A DNA stretch of 31,942 nt from NCBI GenBank assembly GCA_002395905.1, contig DGVK01000062.1, positions 44,944 to 76,885 on the forward strand, read 5' to 3'. The notes below the pieces were generated by a model. The model was not told the DNA's origin, did not search any database, and saw nothing but the letters and a program-made list of their open reading frames with translations. Position numbers and translations under genes: made by a program. Origin of the DNA: Verrucomicrobia bacterium UBA4286 (GTDB lineage Bacteria > Verrucomicrobiota > Kiritimatiellia > RFP12 > UBA1067). This document shows, piece after piece, positions 24,160 to 31,942 of this stretch; the first letter of the stretch is position 1; each line of letters begins with the position of its first letter.

Positions 24160-24168
24160 GTAGACCCT

Positions 24169-27100
24169 ATGAGTCAGAATCTACTTTCAAAGATTGTCGA
24201 CGGATTGCGCTCCAAGCCGGGCGAACGCTTCTTCACGCGCCTGGACTGGGCGGCTTTCTGGACGGCAACTCTCGTTACTTTCGCGGTCTATTTCTACACG
24301 CTCGGTCCGTCGGTAGGTCTTGAAGACTCCGGCGAACTAGCCACGGCCGGCGCGCATCTCGGAGTGCCGCACCCGCCGGGATATCCGTTCTGGACGCTTT
24401 GCAGCTGGATATTCTGCAAGCTTTTCTTCTGGGTCACCTACATGGGCCACCCGACGCCCGCTTGGGCCATAAGCTGTTTCTCCGCCGTCGCGGGTGCGCT
24501 CGCTGCGGGCTGCACTGCGATGCTCATATGCCGTTCCGCACGTGATTTCATAGGCGGGTCCGGCGAGGGCGTCGCCGACTCGCTGTCGCCTGCCATGTCG
24601 TTCGGCGGCGGCGTCGCGGGCGCGCTCACCTTCGCTCTTTCGCCGGTAGAGTGGTCGCAGTCGACAATCGTCGAGATATATTCGCTCAACGCGCTTTTCC
24701 TGATGTGGGTGTTTCTTCTTTCATACCGGTGGATGAGAAAGCCGTCCGACAAGATGCTCTTTCTTACGGCGTTCGTCTTCGGCCTCGGCCTCACCAACTA
24801 CCAGGTGCTGCTCTTCGCGATTGTCCCGCTCGCGCTCATAATCATGATGACGAACCTGGCGCTCTTCCGGGATGTGTTCATATACCTTATTCCCGTGGCG
24901 CTCTCGTATCAGGTTCTCAAGATCGGGCAGCTCGTCCGCGCCGACCGCTTCATGCAGGCCGACGCGATCAACAAGCACGCGGCGCTCGCATCGACGTCGA
25001 CCTGCCCCTCCACGTTCTTCATCATTCTCGGCGTCGCGGCGCTTGTCGTCTCGCTCGTCGCGGCGGCGGTGCTTGACGATTTCGAAAAGCGCCGCAAGGC
25101 GGTGCTCTTCGGTGGCGGCGCCGGCGCGACGCTCGTCTTTCTCGCGTCGTTCGTCTTCACCGGCAGGAACGACTGGAGCGGCATCTACGCGCCCGTTGCG
25201 CCGCTTATCGAGCCGTGGCGCTATGCGCTCATAGCGGCGCTCGTAGCTGCGTCGGTCGTGGCCGCCGCTCTTGCCGCGCTTGAGAACGCCGACAGGCTCA
25301 CCGAGCCGAAGCCGCTCAAGCTTCTCGCGATTTCGGCGGGCTTCGCCGTGCTCGCGGTGGTGTTAGCCCTTGCCGTGCCAATGGCGGGTGACGCGGGGTA
25401 TATGGGGCCGAAGTATCCGTGGTTCAAGTCGGCGACGGTCTTCTGGCTTCTTCTCGTCGTGCTTTTCGCCCTCGCCGCGCCGACACAAAAGGGTCTATGC
25501 TTCGCGATCCCTGTCGCAGGGATGCACATCGCCCTCTTTGTTCTGCTGCGCCACGGCGCGATGAACGGCCTCACCCATCCGCAGAGCTGGTGGTTCGGCT
25601 GGCCGATCGCCTGGAACTTCGTGCTCCTCGCGCTCGCCTGGCTCACCCTGCCCAACGGACGCAGTGTCGCGGGCGCGGCGTTCTTCGCGCAGCTCGGCGT
25701 CAGTTTCTACGCCTATATGCCGATCGTCTCAGACCTTCGCAACCCGCCTATGAACTGGGGCTATCCGCGTACGTGGGAGGGCTTCAAGCACGCGATCATG
25801 CGCGGACAGTACGAAGCGATCGGCGTGCCGACCTTCAAGAGCGCGGGACAGTTTTTCGACTTCTTCTGGAAGCAGATGGGTCATTACTTCAGCGATGTTA
25901 GGCTGCAGTTCACCGACGGCCTGCTGCTGTTCGCGCCGATCCCGTTCATCGCCGGACACTGGGCCGTCGGGCGGCGCGACAAGAAGGCGTTCTGGCAGTG
26001 GATGGGGGCGGCGGCGGCCTGCTTCCTGATGATGTCGTTCCTGCTCATACTGCTCGCGAACGTGAAGGGCGACGTGCAGGACGGCTTCATCCAGAAAGTG
26101 AAGTTCATATCGTCCCACGCCATGATCGCGCTATGGATAGGTTACGGTCTCGTCTTCGCGTGCGTGCTCGGCCTGAAGGCCCGGGCCCGTCTCGCCGCCA
26201 AGGGGCTGCCGTTCATCAAGAGCGAGCGTCGTTACGTGCTGGGCTTCGCGGTGCTTGCCGTCTGCGGTGCGCTTATAACACCGATAGTGCAGAACTACAC
26301 CGACGACCGCATGGTCTTTGAACTCGGCGGATGCGAGCAGAACGGTCACACCTTCGGCTGGCAGTTCGGCGCCTACCAGCTTGATGGCGCAAAGGCTATA
26401 AAGGAGCAGCTTGTCGCCGACGAGGAGCCGCTCCCCGATCCTGACTGGCCCGAGCCGATGGAACCGTTTTCAATATTCTTCGGCGGAACCGACCCGGGGC
26501 GCTTCGTGCCGACCTACATGATTTATGCCGCCGACTTCCGTCCGGACGTATATCTCATCACCCAGAACGCGCTTGCCGACGACACCTACATGAGCGTCCA
26601 GCGCGATCTCTATGGCGACGAAATATGGATTCCGTCCAAGGACGACAGCGCCGAGGCGTTCAACATATACGTCGACGAGGTGCAGCGCGGCGTGAGGCAG
26701 GCCAACGGCGACCTTAAAATCGAGAACGGAAAGGTCCAGGTCACCGGTGCGCTCGGCGTGATGGAGATCAACGGCATCCTTACCAAGATGATGTTCGACC
26801 ACGACCGCCTGCGCCACTCTTTCTATGTCGAGGAGAGTTATGTCATACCGTGGATGTATCCCTATCTTTCGCCGCACGGCCTCATAATGAAGATCAACGC
26901 CGAAAAAACGCCATACGATGCGAAGACCGCCGCCAAGGACCGCGACTTCTGGGATTGGTATGTGCGCAGGCTCCTCAAGGACCCGATGTACCGCCGCGAT
27001 TTCGCCGGCCAGAAGTCTTTCTCCAAGCTGCGCGCCGCGCTCGCCGGGCTTTACTCCAAGCAGGGCCGCCATGCGGAATCCGCGCAGGCCTTCCGCGAGG

Positions 27101-27711
27101 CGTGCCTCCTCTACCCCGCCTCTCCCGAGGCGTCGTTCCGCTACGCGCAGGAATGCCTAATCCCCTTCCGCAAATGGGATATCGCCCTGGAGCTTATGGA
27201 CTACACCGATCTCATCGACCCGCGCAACAAGCGCACCGCGTCGCTGAGAGATGTCGTCGAGCGCATCCGCGCGCTCCACACGCAGGCCGCCGAGCTCGAG
27301 GCCAGAATGCGCCGCGAGGGCGAGGCGTTCGGCTCGACGGACAGGTTCATGCTCGCGCGATGCTATTACGGCATGGGCCGCACAATGGAGGCGGCTCAGA
27401 TCGTCCGCCGGCTCATAGACGAGGTTTCGGAGCCTCCCGTTCTGCAGGCGATAGCGACGATTCTTGTCGATGCGCGGCTCGACGCCGACGCCGAACGCTG
27501 TCTGGAGAAATACCTTCGCGCCGAGCCGTCCCGCGACGCGCTCGCCTGGACCGACCTCGCGAAGATCCAGCATCGCACGGGCCGCAGGCAGGCGGCGCAG
27601 AGAAGTTTCATCGCGGGCTACAAGATAGCGCCCCAGCTCATCTTCGAACGGCTTCAGCGCGACCAGGAGCTGTATGAGATAGCGGCGCCGCTCTTTCAGC
27701 GCAGGAAGTGA
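24169..27711 (+). CDS. DUF2723 multi-pass membrane protein (GT-C/O-mannosyltransferase-like) with C-terminal TPRs
   Basis: A 1180-aa protein with a membrane N-terminal half and a soluble C-terminal half. The DUF2723 signature is clear: GPSVGLEDSGELATAGAHLGVPHPPGYPFWTL (about 46-77 in pieces), with the acidic pair E52-D53 and HPPGYP in the first large loop, then NPPMNWGYPRTWEGF and MRGQYEAI further on. About a dozen hydrophobic helices cover residues ~30-700. The family is related to GT-C glycosyltransferases and TMEM260-type protein O-mannosyltransferases, which use lipid-linked sugars, so a role in glycosylating exported proteins is plausible. After the last helix comes a conserved region with GGTDPGRFVPTYMIYAADF (about 770-790), followed by TPR-like helices from ~955 (LYSKQGRHAESAQAFREA and CYYGMGRTMEAAQIVRRL). 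It starts an operon with the next gene, 1 nt downstream. Confidence 0.88.
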   Translation: MSQNLLSKIVDGLRSKPGERFFTRLDWAAFWTATLVTFAVYFYTLGPSVGLEDSGELATAGAHLGVPHPPGYPFWTLCSWIFCKLFFWVTYMGHPTPAWAISCFSAVAGALAAGCTAMLICRSARDFIGGSGEGVADSLSPAMSFGGGVAGALTFALSPVEWSQSTIVEIYSLNALFLMWVFLLSYRWMRKPSDKMLFLTAFVFGLGLTNYQVLLFAIVPLALIIMMTNLALFRDVFIYLIPVALSYQVLKIGQLVRADRFMQADAINKHAALASTSTCPSTFFIILGVAALVVSLVAAAVLDDFEKRRKAVLFGGGAGATLVFLASFVFTGRNDWSGIYAPVAPLIEPWRYALIAALVAASVVAAALAALENADRLTEPKPLKLLAISAGFAVLAVVLALAVPMAGDAGYMGPKYPWFKSATVFWLLLVVLFALAAPTQKGLCFAIPVAGMHIALFVLLRHGAMNGLTHPQSWWFGWPIAWNFVLLALAWLTLPNGRSVAGAAFFAQLGVSFYAYMPIVSDLRNPPMNWGYPRTWEGFKHAIMRGQYEAIGVPTFKSAGQFFDFFWKQMGHYFSDVRLQFTDGLLLFAPIPFIAGHWAVGRRDKKAFWQWMGAAAACFLMMSFLLILLANVKGDVQDGFIQKVKFISSHAMIALWIGYGLVFACVLGLKARARLAAKGLPFIKSERRYVLGFAVLAVCGALITPIVQNYTDDRMVFELGGCEQNGHTFGWQFGAYQLDGAKAIKEQLVADEEPLPDPDWPEPMEPFSIFFGGTDPGRFVPTYMIYAADFRPDVYLITQNALADDTYMSVQRDLYGDEIWIPSKDDSAEAFNIYVDEVQRGVRQANGDLKIENGKVQVTGALGVMEINGILTKMMFDHDRLRHSFYVEESYVIPWMYPYLSPHGLIMKINAEKTPYDAKTAAKDRDFWDWYVRRLLKDPMYRRDFAGQKSFSKLRAALAGLYSKQGRHAESAQAFREACLLYPASPEASFRYAQECLIPFRKWDIALELMDYTDLIDPRNKRTASLRDVVERIRALHTQAAELEARMRREGEAFGSTDRFMLARCYYGMGRTMEAAQIVRRLIDEVSEPPVLQAIATILVDARLDADAERCLEKYLRAEPSRDALAWTDLAKIQHRTGRRQAAQRSFIAGYKIAPQLIFERLQRDQELYEIAAPLFQRRK

Positions 27712-27712
27712 C

Positions 27713-28447
27713 GTGAAGTACCAGTATTTCTATCAGACGAAGGAGAACGAGAACCGGTCCGGCTGGATAAAGGCGCGGAGCCGCGAGAACGCATACGCGC
27801 TTCTGCGCAAGCAGGGAATAAGACCCTACAGGCTTGCCGGTGACGATCCTGTGAACTGGCGCCCCTGGGCGGTGGCGGCGGTGATCGTCGCGCTTGCCGC
27901 CGCGCTCGCGTTCGCCGTCCTCGCCGCGGTGCGCGCGAAGGACGACCGCGCGCCTGCGCCGCGGGCCCAGATATACGGCGACGCCTCGGTGATCGCCGCT
28001 GGAGTGTTCTCCGACTGGGCCGGTGTTCTGAAAAGCCCGCTGGACCGTTTCCTCGCGGCCTATGCACAGCCGGGCTCAAACGCGCTTGCGCCGCTGATGA
28101 CGGCTGACGAGATATCGGCGTTCCCGGCCGAGCTTGCCAAAGGCGTCCATTATGAAGACGGCGAACCGGGGGAGGTTCGCCAGCTCAAGAACATGATAGC
28201 CTGGCTGCGCGGAGAGATGCGGGCCCATCTCGCCGCGGGCGAAAGCGTCGGCGAATACATGGACTTTCTGGAGGAACGCCAGCAGGGCGAGCGCGAATTT
28301 CGCGATCATGCCGCAGAAAGCCTGGAGCGCGCGCCAGAGAGCCACCTCTATCAGACGTGGATCGGTATCAATGCGCGCCTGCACGAGCGCGGCATGGCGC
28401 CGCTCCCTGCGCCGCCGAAACTTGTAAACGCCATGCAGCAGCGCTAG
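27713..28447 (+). CDS. membrane protein with GspF-like N-terminal domain
   Basis: A 244-aa protein starting with GTG 27713, 1 nt after the DUF2723 stop, with AGGAAG about 5-10 nt upstream. Residues 1-43 (MKYQYFYQTKENENRSGWIKA, ENAYALLRKQGIRPYRL in parts) follow the pattern of the cytoplasmic N-terminal segment of type II secretion GspF proteins: Y-x-Y, a small domain, then a LRxxGIxP ending. A single transmembrane segment covers about 52-73 (WAVAAVIVALAAALAFAVLAAV). The rest (74-244) is helical, presumably periplasmic and of unknown function, with FLEERQQGEREFRDHAAE. It lacks the GspF membrane domains, so it is not a secretion platform protein. Tight coupling suggests it works with the DUF2723 enzyme. 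The family assignment of the N-terminus is by eye. Confidence 0.7.
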   Translation: MKYQYFYQTKENENRSGWIKARSRENAYALLRKQGIRPYRLAGDDPVNWRPWAVAAVIVALAAALAFAVLAAVRAKDDRAPAPRAQIYGDASVIAAGVFSDWAGVLKSPLDRFLAAYAQPGSNALAPLMTADEISAFPAELAKGVHYEDGEPGEVRQLKNMIAWLRGEMRAHLAAGESVGEYMDFLEERQQGEREFRDHAAESLERAPESHLYQTWIGINARLHERGMAPLPAPPKLVNAMQQR

Positions 28448-28472
28448 GCGCGCCGCCGGCTCGCCCGGGCTT

Positions 28473-28509
28473 TGCCCGAATGAGGATGAAATATTTTCGC
28501 GTTCGGGCA
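28473..28509. repeat. 8-bp inverted repeat between the GspF-like and DUF5107 genes
   Basis: TGCCCGAA (28473-28480) is the exact reverse complement of TTCGGGCA (28502-28509), with 21 nt between them containing GAAATATTTTC (28488-28498). The left arm can instead pair with CGGGC (28466-28470) as a small hairpin, so two exclusive foldings are possible. It may end transcription of the DUF2723 operon or regulate the next promoter; no clean T-run follows. Confidence 0.35.
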
Positions 28510-28528
28510 TATTCGCCATGCGGGGTTA

Positions 28529-28537
28529 TGGTAGAAT
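28529..28537 (+). promoter_or_regulatory. extended -10 promoter of the DUF5107 gene (leaderless)
   Basis: TGG-TAGAAT ends at 28537, 7 nt before ATG 28545. The layout is that of the other leaderless promoters in the window. The hexamer differs from consensus at one base. Confidence 0.55.
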
Positions 28538-28544
28538 ATATGGC

Positions 28545-31500
28545 ATGAACGTCAAAATGAAGCCTGTATTTCTTGCGTTGTCATCCGTCGCAATCTCGTG
28601 TGCGGCCTTGGCTGGCGACGTGTCATTCAAGGAAAGTACCGTCGTGCTGCCGACCTATGCGCCCGGCGGGTATGACAAAACGCCGCTCTTTTACACGGGC
28701 CGCGTATACCAGGGCGCGCAGGGGCGCGTGTACCCATATCCGATGCAGGATGTTCTGCACGATGAAAAGTTCGACGAGACGTACAAGTATCTCACGCTTG
28801 AGAACGACTGGCTGCAGATGGGGCTGCTGCCGGAGCACGGCGGCCATCTCTTGAACTTCACCGACAAGGCGACCGGCTTCGAGGCCTTTTATCGCCAGCA
28901 CGTCATAAAACCCGCGCTCATCGGCATGCTCGGAGCGTGGATTTCGGGCGGCGTGGAGTGGAACTTCCCCCACCACCACCGCGCGACTACCGCGATGCCG
29001 ATCGACTGGCGCGCCGTCGTGAACGACGACGGCTCCAAGACCGTGTGGATCGGCGAGACCGAGCTGCGCCGTCGCCTTAAATGGACGATCGGCCTCTCGC
29101 TTCTGCCCGACCGCGCGGTGCTCAGGGCCGAGAACGTTTTCATGAACCGCCAGCCGTGGATCGAGTCTATGATATACTGGGCGAATGTCTCGGTTCATTG
29201 CGGCGACGATTACCAGATACAGTTTCCTCCTTCGATGCATCTCGGCTTCGACCACCACAAGAACTACTGGACGAGCTACCCGATCGGCCCTCGCAAAGAG
29301 GAGATAGAGCTTCTTCCTTCGCAGCGCTCGAAGTATGCGAATGATATATCGGGCACGATGGATCTGAGCTGGTGGCGAAACTTCACGATCGAATCGCGCT
29401 CCATCTTCGGCTTCGATCCCGAGAACTCGTTCATGGCCGGCTACGACCACGGCAGGAACTGCGGCACCGCCCATGTTTCCAACCGCCACATAACGGTCGG
29501 CAAGAAGTTCTTTCTCTGGGGCAATTTCCCCGAAGCGCACGTCTGGGACAAGGTTCTTACCGACAGCGACGGCCCCTACCTTGAGCTGATGGTCGGCTGC
29601 TGGAGCGACAACCAGCCCGATTATTCGTGGATCGCGCCCTACGAGACTCGCAAGGTGGAGCAGTTCTGGTTTCCTGTCAAAGGTATAGGCGGGATCAAGA
29701 ACGTGACGATCGACGGCGCGGTGAACGTGGACCGCCAGACGCCGGAGAAACTTCTTGTGGGCTTCCATTCGACGCGTGTGCTCAAGGGATGCACGGTGAA
29801 GGTTGTGAAGAACTCCGGCGCCGCCGGCGATGCCAAAACCATCTTCTCCGAAACAGGCGTCGCCATCGATCCGAATACGCCGTGGTGCAGGGTCGTCGCC
29901 GTCTCGCCGGACGCCGCCGACCAGCAGTTCACCGCGTCCATCGCCGACGCCGACGGCAGGGTGTTCCTCGCCTACACGCCCGTTTCGCCGCAGGGCGACG
30001 TTAAGCTGCCGCCGAAGGTGGAGAATCCGAAGCCGCCGCATGAATACACGAGCGCCGAGCTCGCCTACGAGGTCGGACTGCGCCTGGACCAGTTTCATAA
30101 CGGGATTCTCGACCCTGTGCCATACTATAAGCGTGCGCTTGAGATCGACCCCGGCTACACAAAGGCCAATCTTGCGATGGGCGTTCGCCTGGCGAAAAAC
30201 GGAAGCTTCAGCGAGGCGAAGCCTTATCTCGAAAGGGCCGTCGCGCGCGCGACGCAGAACCATACTCGCGCGCTTGATGCCGCGCCAGAATACTATCTTG
30301 CTCTCGTCGAGCGCGGCCTCGGCAACTTCAAGCGCGCCGAAGACCTCTTCTGGCGCTGCACGTGGAGGCTCACCCACAAGAAGGAGTCGTTCGTCGAGAT
30401 CGCACGTCTCGCAGCATTGCGCGGCGACTATCTCGAAGCGCACGACATACTGGAGTTCAACGCGCTTCCGCTAGGCATGGACGAAGCGAAGCTCCACACG
30501 TTCCACGCCTATCTCCACCGCAAGCTGAAGGACTTCCCTGGCGCCCTTGAACGCCACAAGAAGAACTGGCGCGAGTACGCGGCGAACAACCAGAAGCGGG
30601 CTTTTGCATGCGATCCGCTGGAATACTGGGGCATCTGCGAAACGGCGTTCGCCGATGGCAAGGACGGTGCGGCCGCGCTCGCCGCAGCCGAGAAGAATCG
30701 CGGCCTCAAGGCGCAGCAGCTTCTGGAGTGCGTGAGCGACTATTGGGGTATCGGCGCGTGGGACGAAGTGATCGCGCTCTGCGACGCCGCGCTGGCGAAA
30801 GCCGCCGCCGAGAAGCCTTATGCGACCGAAGGCGCGCTGCCGCTCAAGGACACGCTCGCCGCGTGCGACAGCTACAAGAACGCGCTTTTCGGCTACTTCA
30901 AGGCCTATGCCCAGGCGAAGAAGAGCATGGACGGCGAGGTTGTCGCCGCGACGCTCACCGCCGCCGGCCTCATGCCGACGGACTACTGCTTCCCGAGCCG
31001 CCTCGAAGAGCTCGCCGTTCTCAACTGGGCGGCCGACCGGCCCCACAACGACAGACGCGCGCTCGCCAACACCCACTACTATCTAGGCGAGGTGCTTTGG
31101 AACATGGACCAGAAGGACGCCGCCCTCGCGTCGTGGCAGGCCACGGCGAAGCTCGACCCCCGCCACGCGCTCGCGCTGCGCTGCATCGGTTTCGCGCTCA
31201 GCCACCCCGGCACATACTTCACCAACACAGGCGTCCCCTCGGGCGTCGCGAGCCGCGAGGCCTACGATTTCTACCTTAAGTCGCTCGAAGCCGAGCCGAA
31301 TTTCCGCACGCTCGACGAGGCGGGCAAGCTCGCCGAAAAACTCAAGCTCCCTGCGGCGGAGCGCCTGGCGCTCATGGAGAAATACCGCGAGACCGTCTTC
31401 AAGTACGACCCGTGCGTGCTGCGCCTCGCCTATACATACAACGCCGTCGGCCGCTACGCCGAGGCCCACGAGCTTCTCACGACGCGCCGCTTCCACGTGT

Positions 31501-31942
31501 GGGAGGGCGCCGACGGACTCCTCGCGCCGTTTGTCGAATCGTGCATCGGTCTCGGCCGCGACGCGATGGCGAAGGGCGATTACAGGACGGCGCTCAAGTA
31601 TTTCGAGGAGTCGACGACATATCCCGAGAACCTTCAGGCGGGGCGTCCCGGCGACGCGGGAACGGAGCCGAAAAGCCGCTACTTCATGGCGCAGTGCAAG
31701 AAAGCGCTCGGCGATGCGGCGGGCTGCAGGGCGGAACTTGAAAACTCGCTCAAGGGATGGATCCACGCGGGCGAGATGGACTACTGGCGCGTGAAGGCTC
31801 TGCGCGAGCTCGGCCGCGAGGCGGAGACCGCGCCGCTCATCGCCGAGCTTAAGCAGGCCATCGTCGAGCTTGAAACTCCGCAGCCCGAAATCATCAACGC
31901 CTACGCGAAGTTCGCCGGCGACAACTCGGCGATGGAGCGCGC
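28545..31942 (+). CDS. exported DUF5107/TPR protein (3' end outside window)
   Basis: At least 1132 residues are in the window, and the frame is open to the last base. The start is ATG 28545, supported by the -10 box 7 nt upstream; a second ATG lies at 28557. The N-terminus is a signal peptide (MNVKMKPVFLALSSVAISCAALAG) with a possible lipobox at AISC, so it may be exported or a lipoprotein. Residues about 60-360 match the DUF5107 beta-sandwich (resembling galactose-mutarotase-like carbohydrate-binding folds), with LENDWLQMGLLPEHGGHLL, GGVEWNFPHHHR and WIAPYETRKVEQFWFPV. From ~500 the protein is TPR-like: YYKRALEIDPGYTKANLAMG and TALKYFEESTTYPEN. The family is common in PVC and Bacteroidota carbohydrate-using species, but its activity is unknown to me. 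It follows the DUF2723/GspF-like operon with its own promoter. Confidence 0.85.
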   Translation, partial: MNVKMKPVFLALSSVAISCAALAGDVSFKESTVVLPTYAPGGYDKTPLFYTGRVYQGAQGRVYPYPMQDVLHDEKFDETYKYLTLENDWLQMGLLPEHGGHLLNFTDKATGFEAFYRQHVIKPALIGMLGAWISGGVEWNFPHHHRATTAMPIDWRAVVNDDGSKTVWIGETELRRRLKWTIGLSLLPDRAVLRAENVFMNRQPWIESMIYWANVSVHCGDDYQIQFPPSMHLGFDHHKNYWTSYPIGPRKEEIELLPSQRSKYANDISGTMDLSWWRNFTIESRSIFGFDPENSFMAGYDHGRNCGTAHVSNRHITVGKKFFLWGNFPEAHVWDKVLTDSDGPYLELMVGCWSDNQPDYSWIAPYETRKVEQFWFPVKGIGGIKNVTIDGAVNVDRQTPEKLLVGFHSTRVLKGCTVKVVKNSGAAGDAKTIFSETGVAIDPNTPWCRVVAVSPDAADQQFTASIADADGRVFLAYTPVSPQGDVKLPPKVENPKPPHEYTSAELAYEVGLRLDQFHNGILDPVPYYKRALEIDPGYTKANLAMGVRLAKNGSFSEAKPYLERAVARATQNHTRALDAAPEYYLALVERGLGNFKRAEDLFWRCTWRLTHKKESFVEIARLAALRGDYLEAHDILEFNALPLGMDEAKLHTFHAYLHRKLKDFPGALERHKKNWREYAANNQKRAFACDPLEYWGICETAFADGKDGAAALAAAEKNRGLKAQQLLECVSDYWGIGAWDEVIALCDAALAKAAAEKPYATEGALPLKDTLAACDSYKNALFGYFKAYAQAKKSMDGEVVAATLTAAGLMPTDYCFPSRLEELAVLNWAADRPHNDRRALANTHYYLGEVLWNMDQKDAALASWQATAKLDPRHALALRCIGFALSHPGTYFTNTGVPSGVASREAYDFYLKSLEAEPNFRTLDEAGKLAEKLKLPAAERLALMEKYRETVFKYDPCVLRLAYTYNAVGRYAEAHELLTTRRFHVWEGADGLLAPFVESCIGLGRDAMAKGDYRTALKYFEESTTYPENLQAGRPGDAGTEPKSRYFMAQCKKALGDAAGCRAELENSLKGWIHAGEMDYWRVKALRELGREAETAPLIAELKQAIVELETPQPEIINAYAKFAGDNSAMER

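Noticed and set aside
28623..30443. Minus-strand reading frame of 606 codons
   Set aside because: It lies fully inside the DUF5107 gene, which has family motifs and a promoter. Long antisense frames are expected in high-GC coding sequence.
1..31942. CRISPR arrays, tRNA/rRNA genes, insertion sequences
   Set aside because: No regularly spaced direct repeats, no cloverleaf with a TTC-loop signature, no ribosomal sequence and no transposase were seen on either strand. A tRNAscan and a CRISPR finder run would settle it.

Overview
The window looks like chromosomal DNA from a moderately high-GC, Gram-negative (diderm) bacterium of the Planctomycetota-Verrucomicrobiota-Lentisphaerota-Kiritimatiellota group. 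I favour a Kiritimatiellota or Lentisphaerota-type lineage. This is inferred from the protein families: giant exported beta-sandwich proteins with Calx-beta, Ig-like and pre-peptidase-like modules, a DUF2723 membrane glycosyltransferase-like protein, and a DUF5107/TPR protein. No rRNA or other phylogenetic marker is present, so the placement is tentative. I saw no tRNA, rRNA, CRISPR array or insertion sequence.

Left part (1-16836). After the tail of an unknown gene (1-84, +), everything is on the minus strand. In transcription order it holds a 489-aa exported protein of unknown family (16836-15367) with a strong intrinsic terminator, then a tightly packed four-gene block: a SurA/PpiC-like lipoprotein chaperone (15285-14179) and three giant exported proteins of 1294, 1701 and 1279 aa (14142-1245). 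Two of the giants are architectural paralogues that start with two thioredoxin-like domains. One keeps CxxC pairs; the other has lost both. All three end in the same kind of C-terminal beta module. A tyrosine recombinase (1185-88) lies at the far end. This half is visibly more AT-rich than the right half.

Middle (16837-17242). A 406-bp gap between divergent genes holds inverted repeats and a nested stem-loop, but no gene I can support.

Right part (17243-31942). The high-GC plus-strand operon cinA-like (pncC) / AddB-like nuclease / AddA-like helicase-nuclease probably handles NMN salvage and double-strand-break processing. A small exported protein of unknown function (24098-23439, minus) follows. 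It diverges from a DUF2723 protein with C-terminal TPRs, a membrane protein with a GspF-like N-terminal domain, and a DUF5107/TPR exported protein that runs off the window. The last three plausibly form an envelope or glycan-related cluster.

A recurring signal ties much of the window together. Five transcription-unit-leading genes (integrase, cinA, the 219-aa gene, DUF2723, DUF5107) have an extended -10 box of the form TGn-TATAAT ending only 6-9 nt before the ATG. This predicts leaderless mRNAs. Several internal operon genes and the 489-aa protein use good Shine-Dalgarno sites instead.
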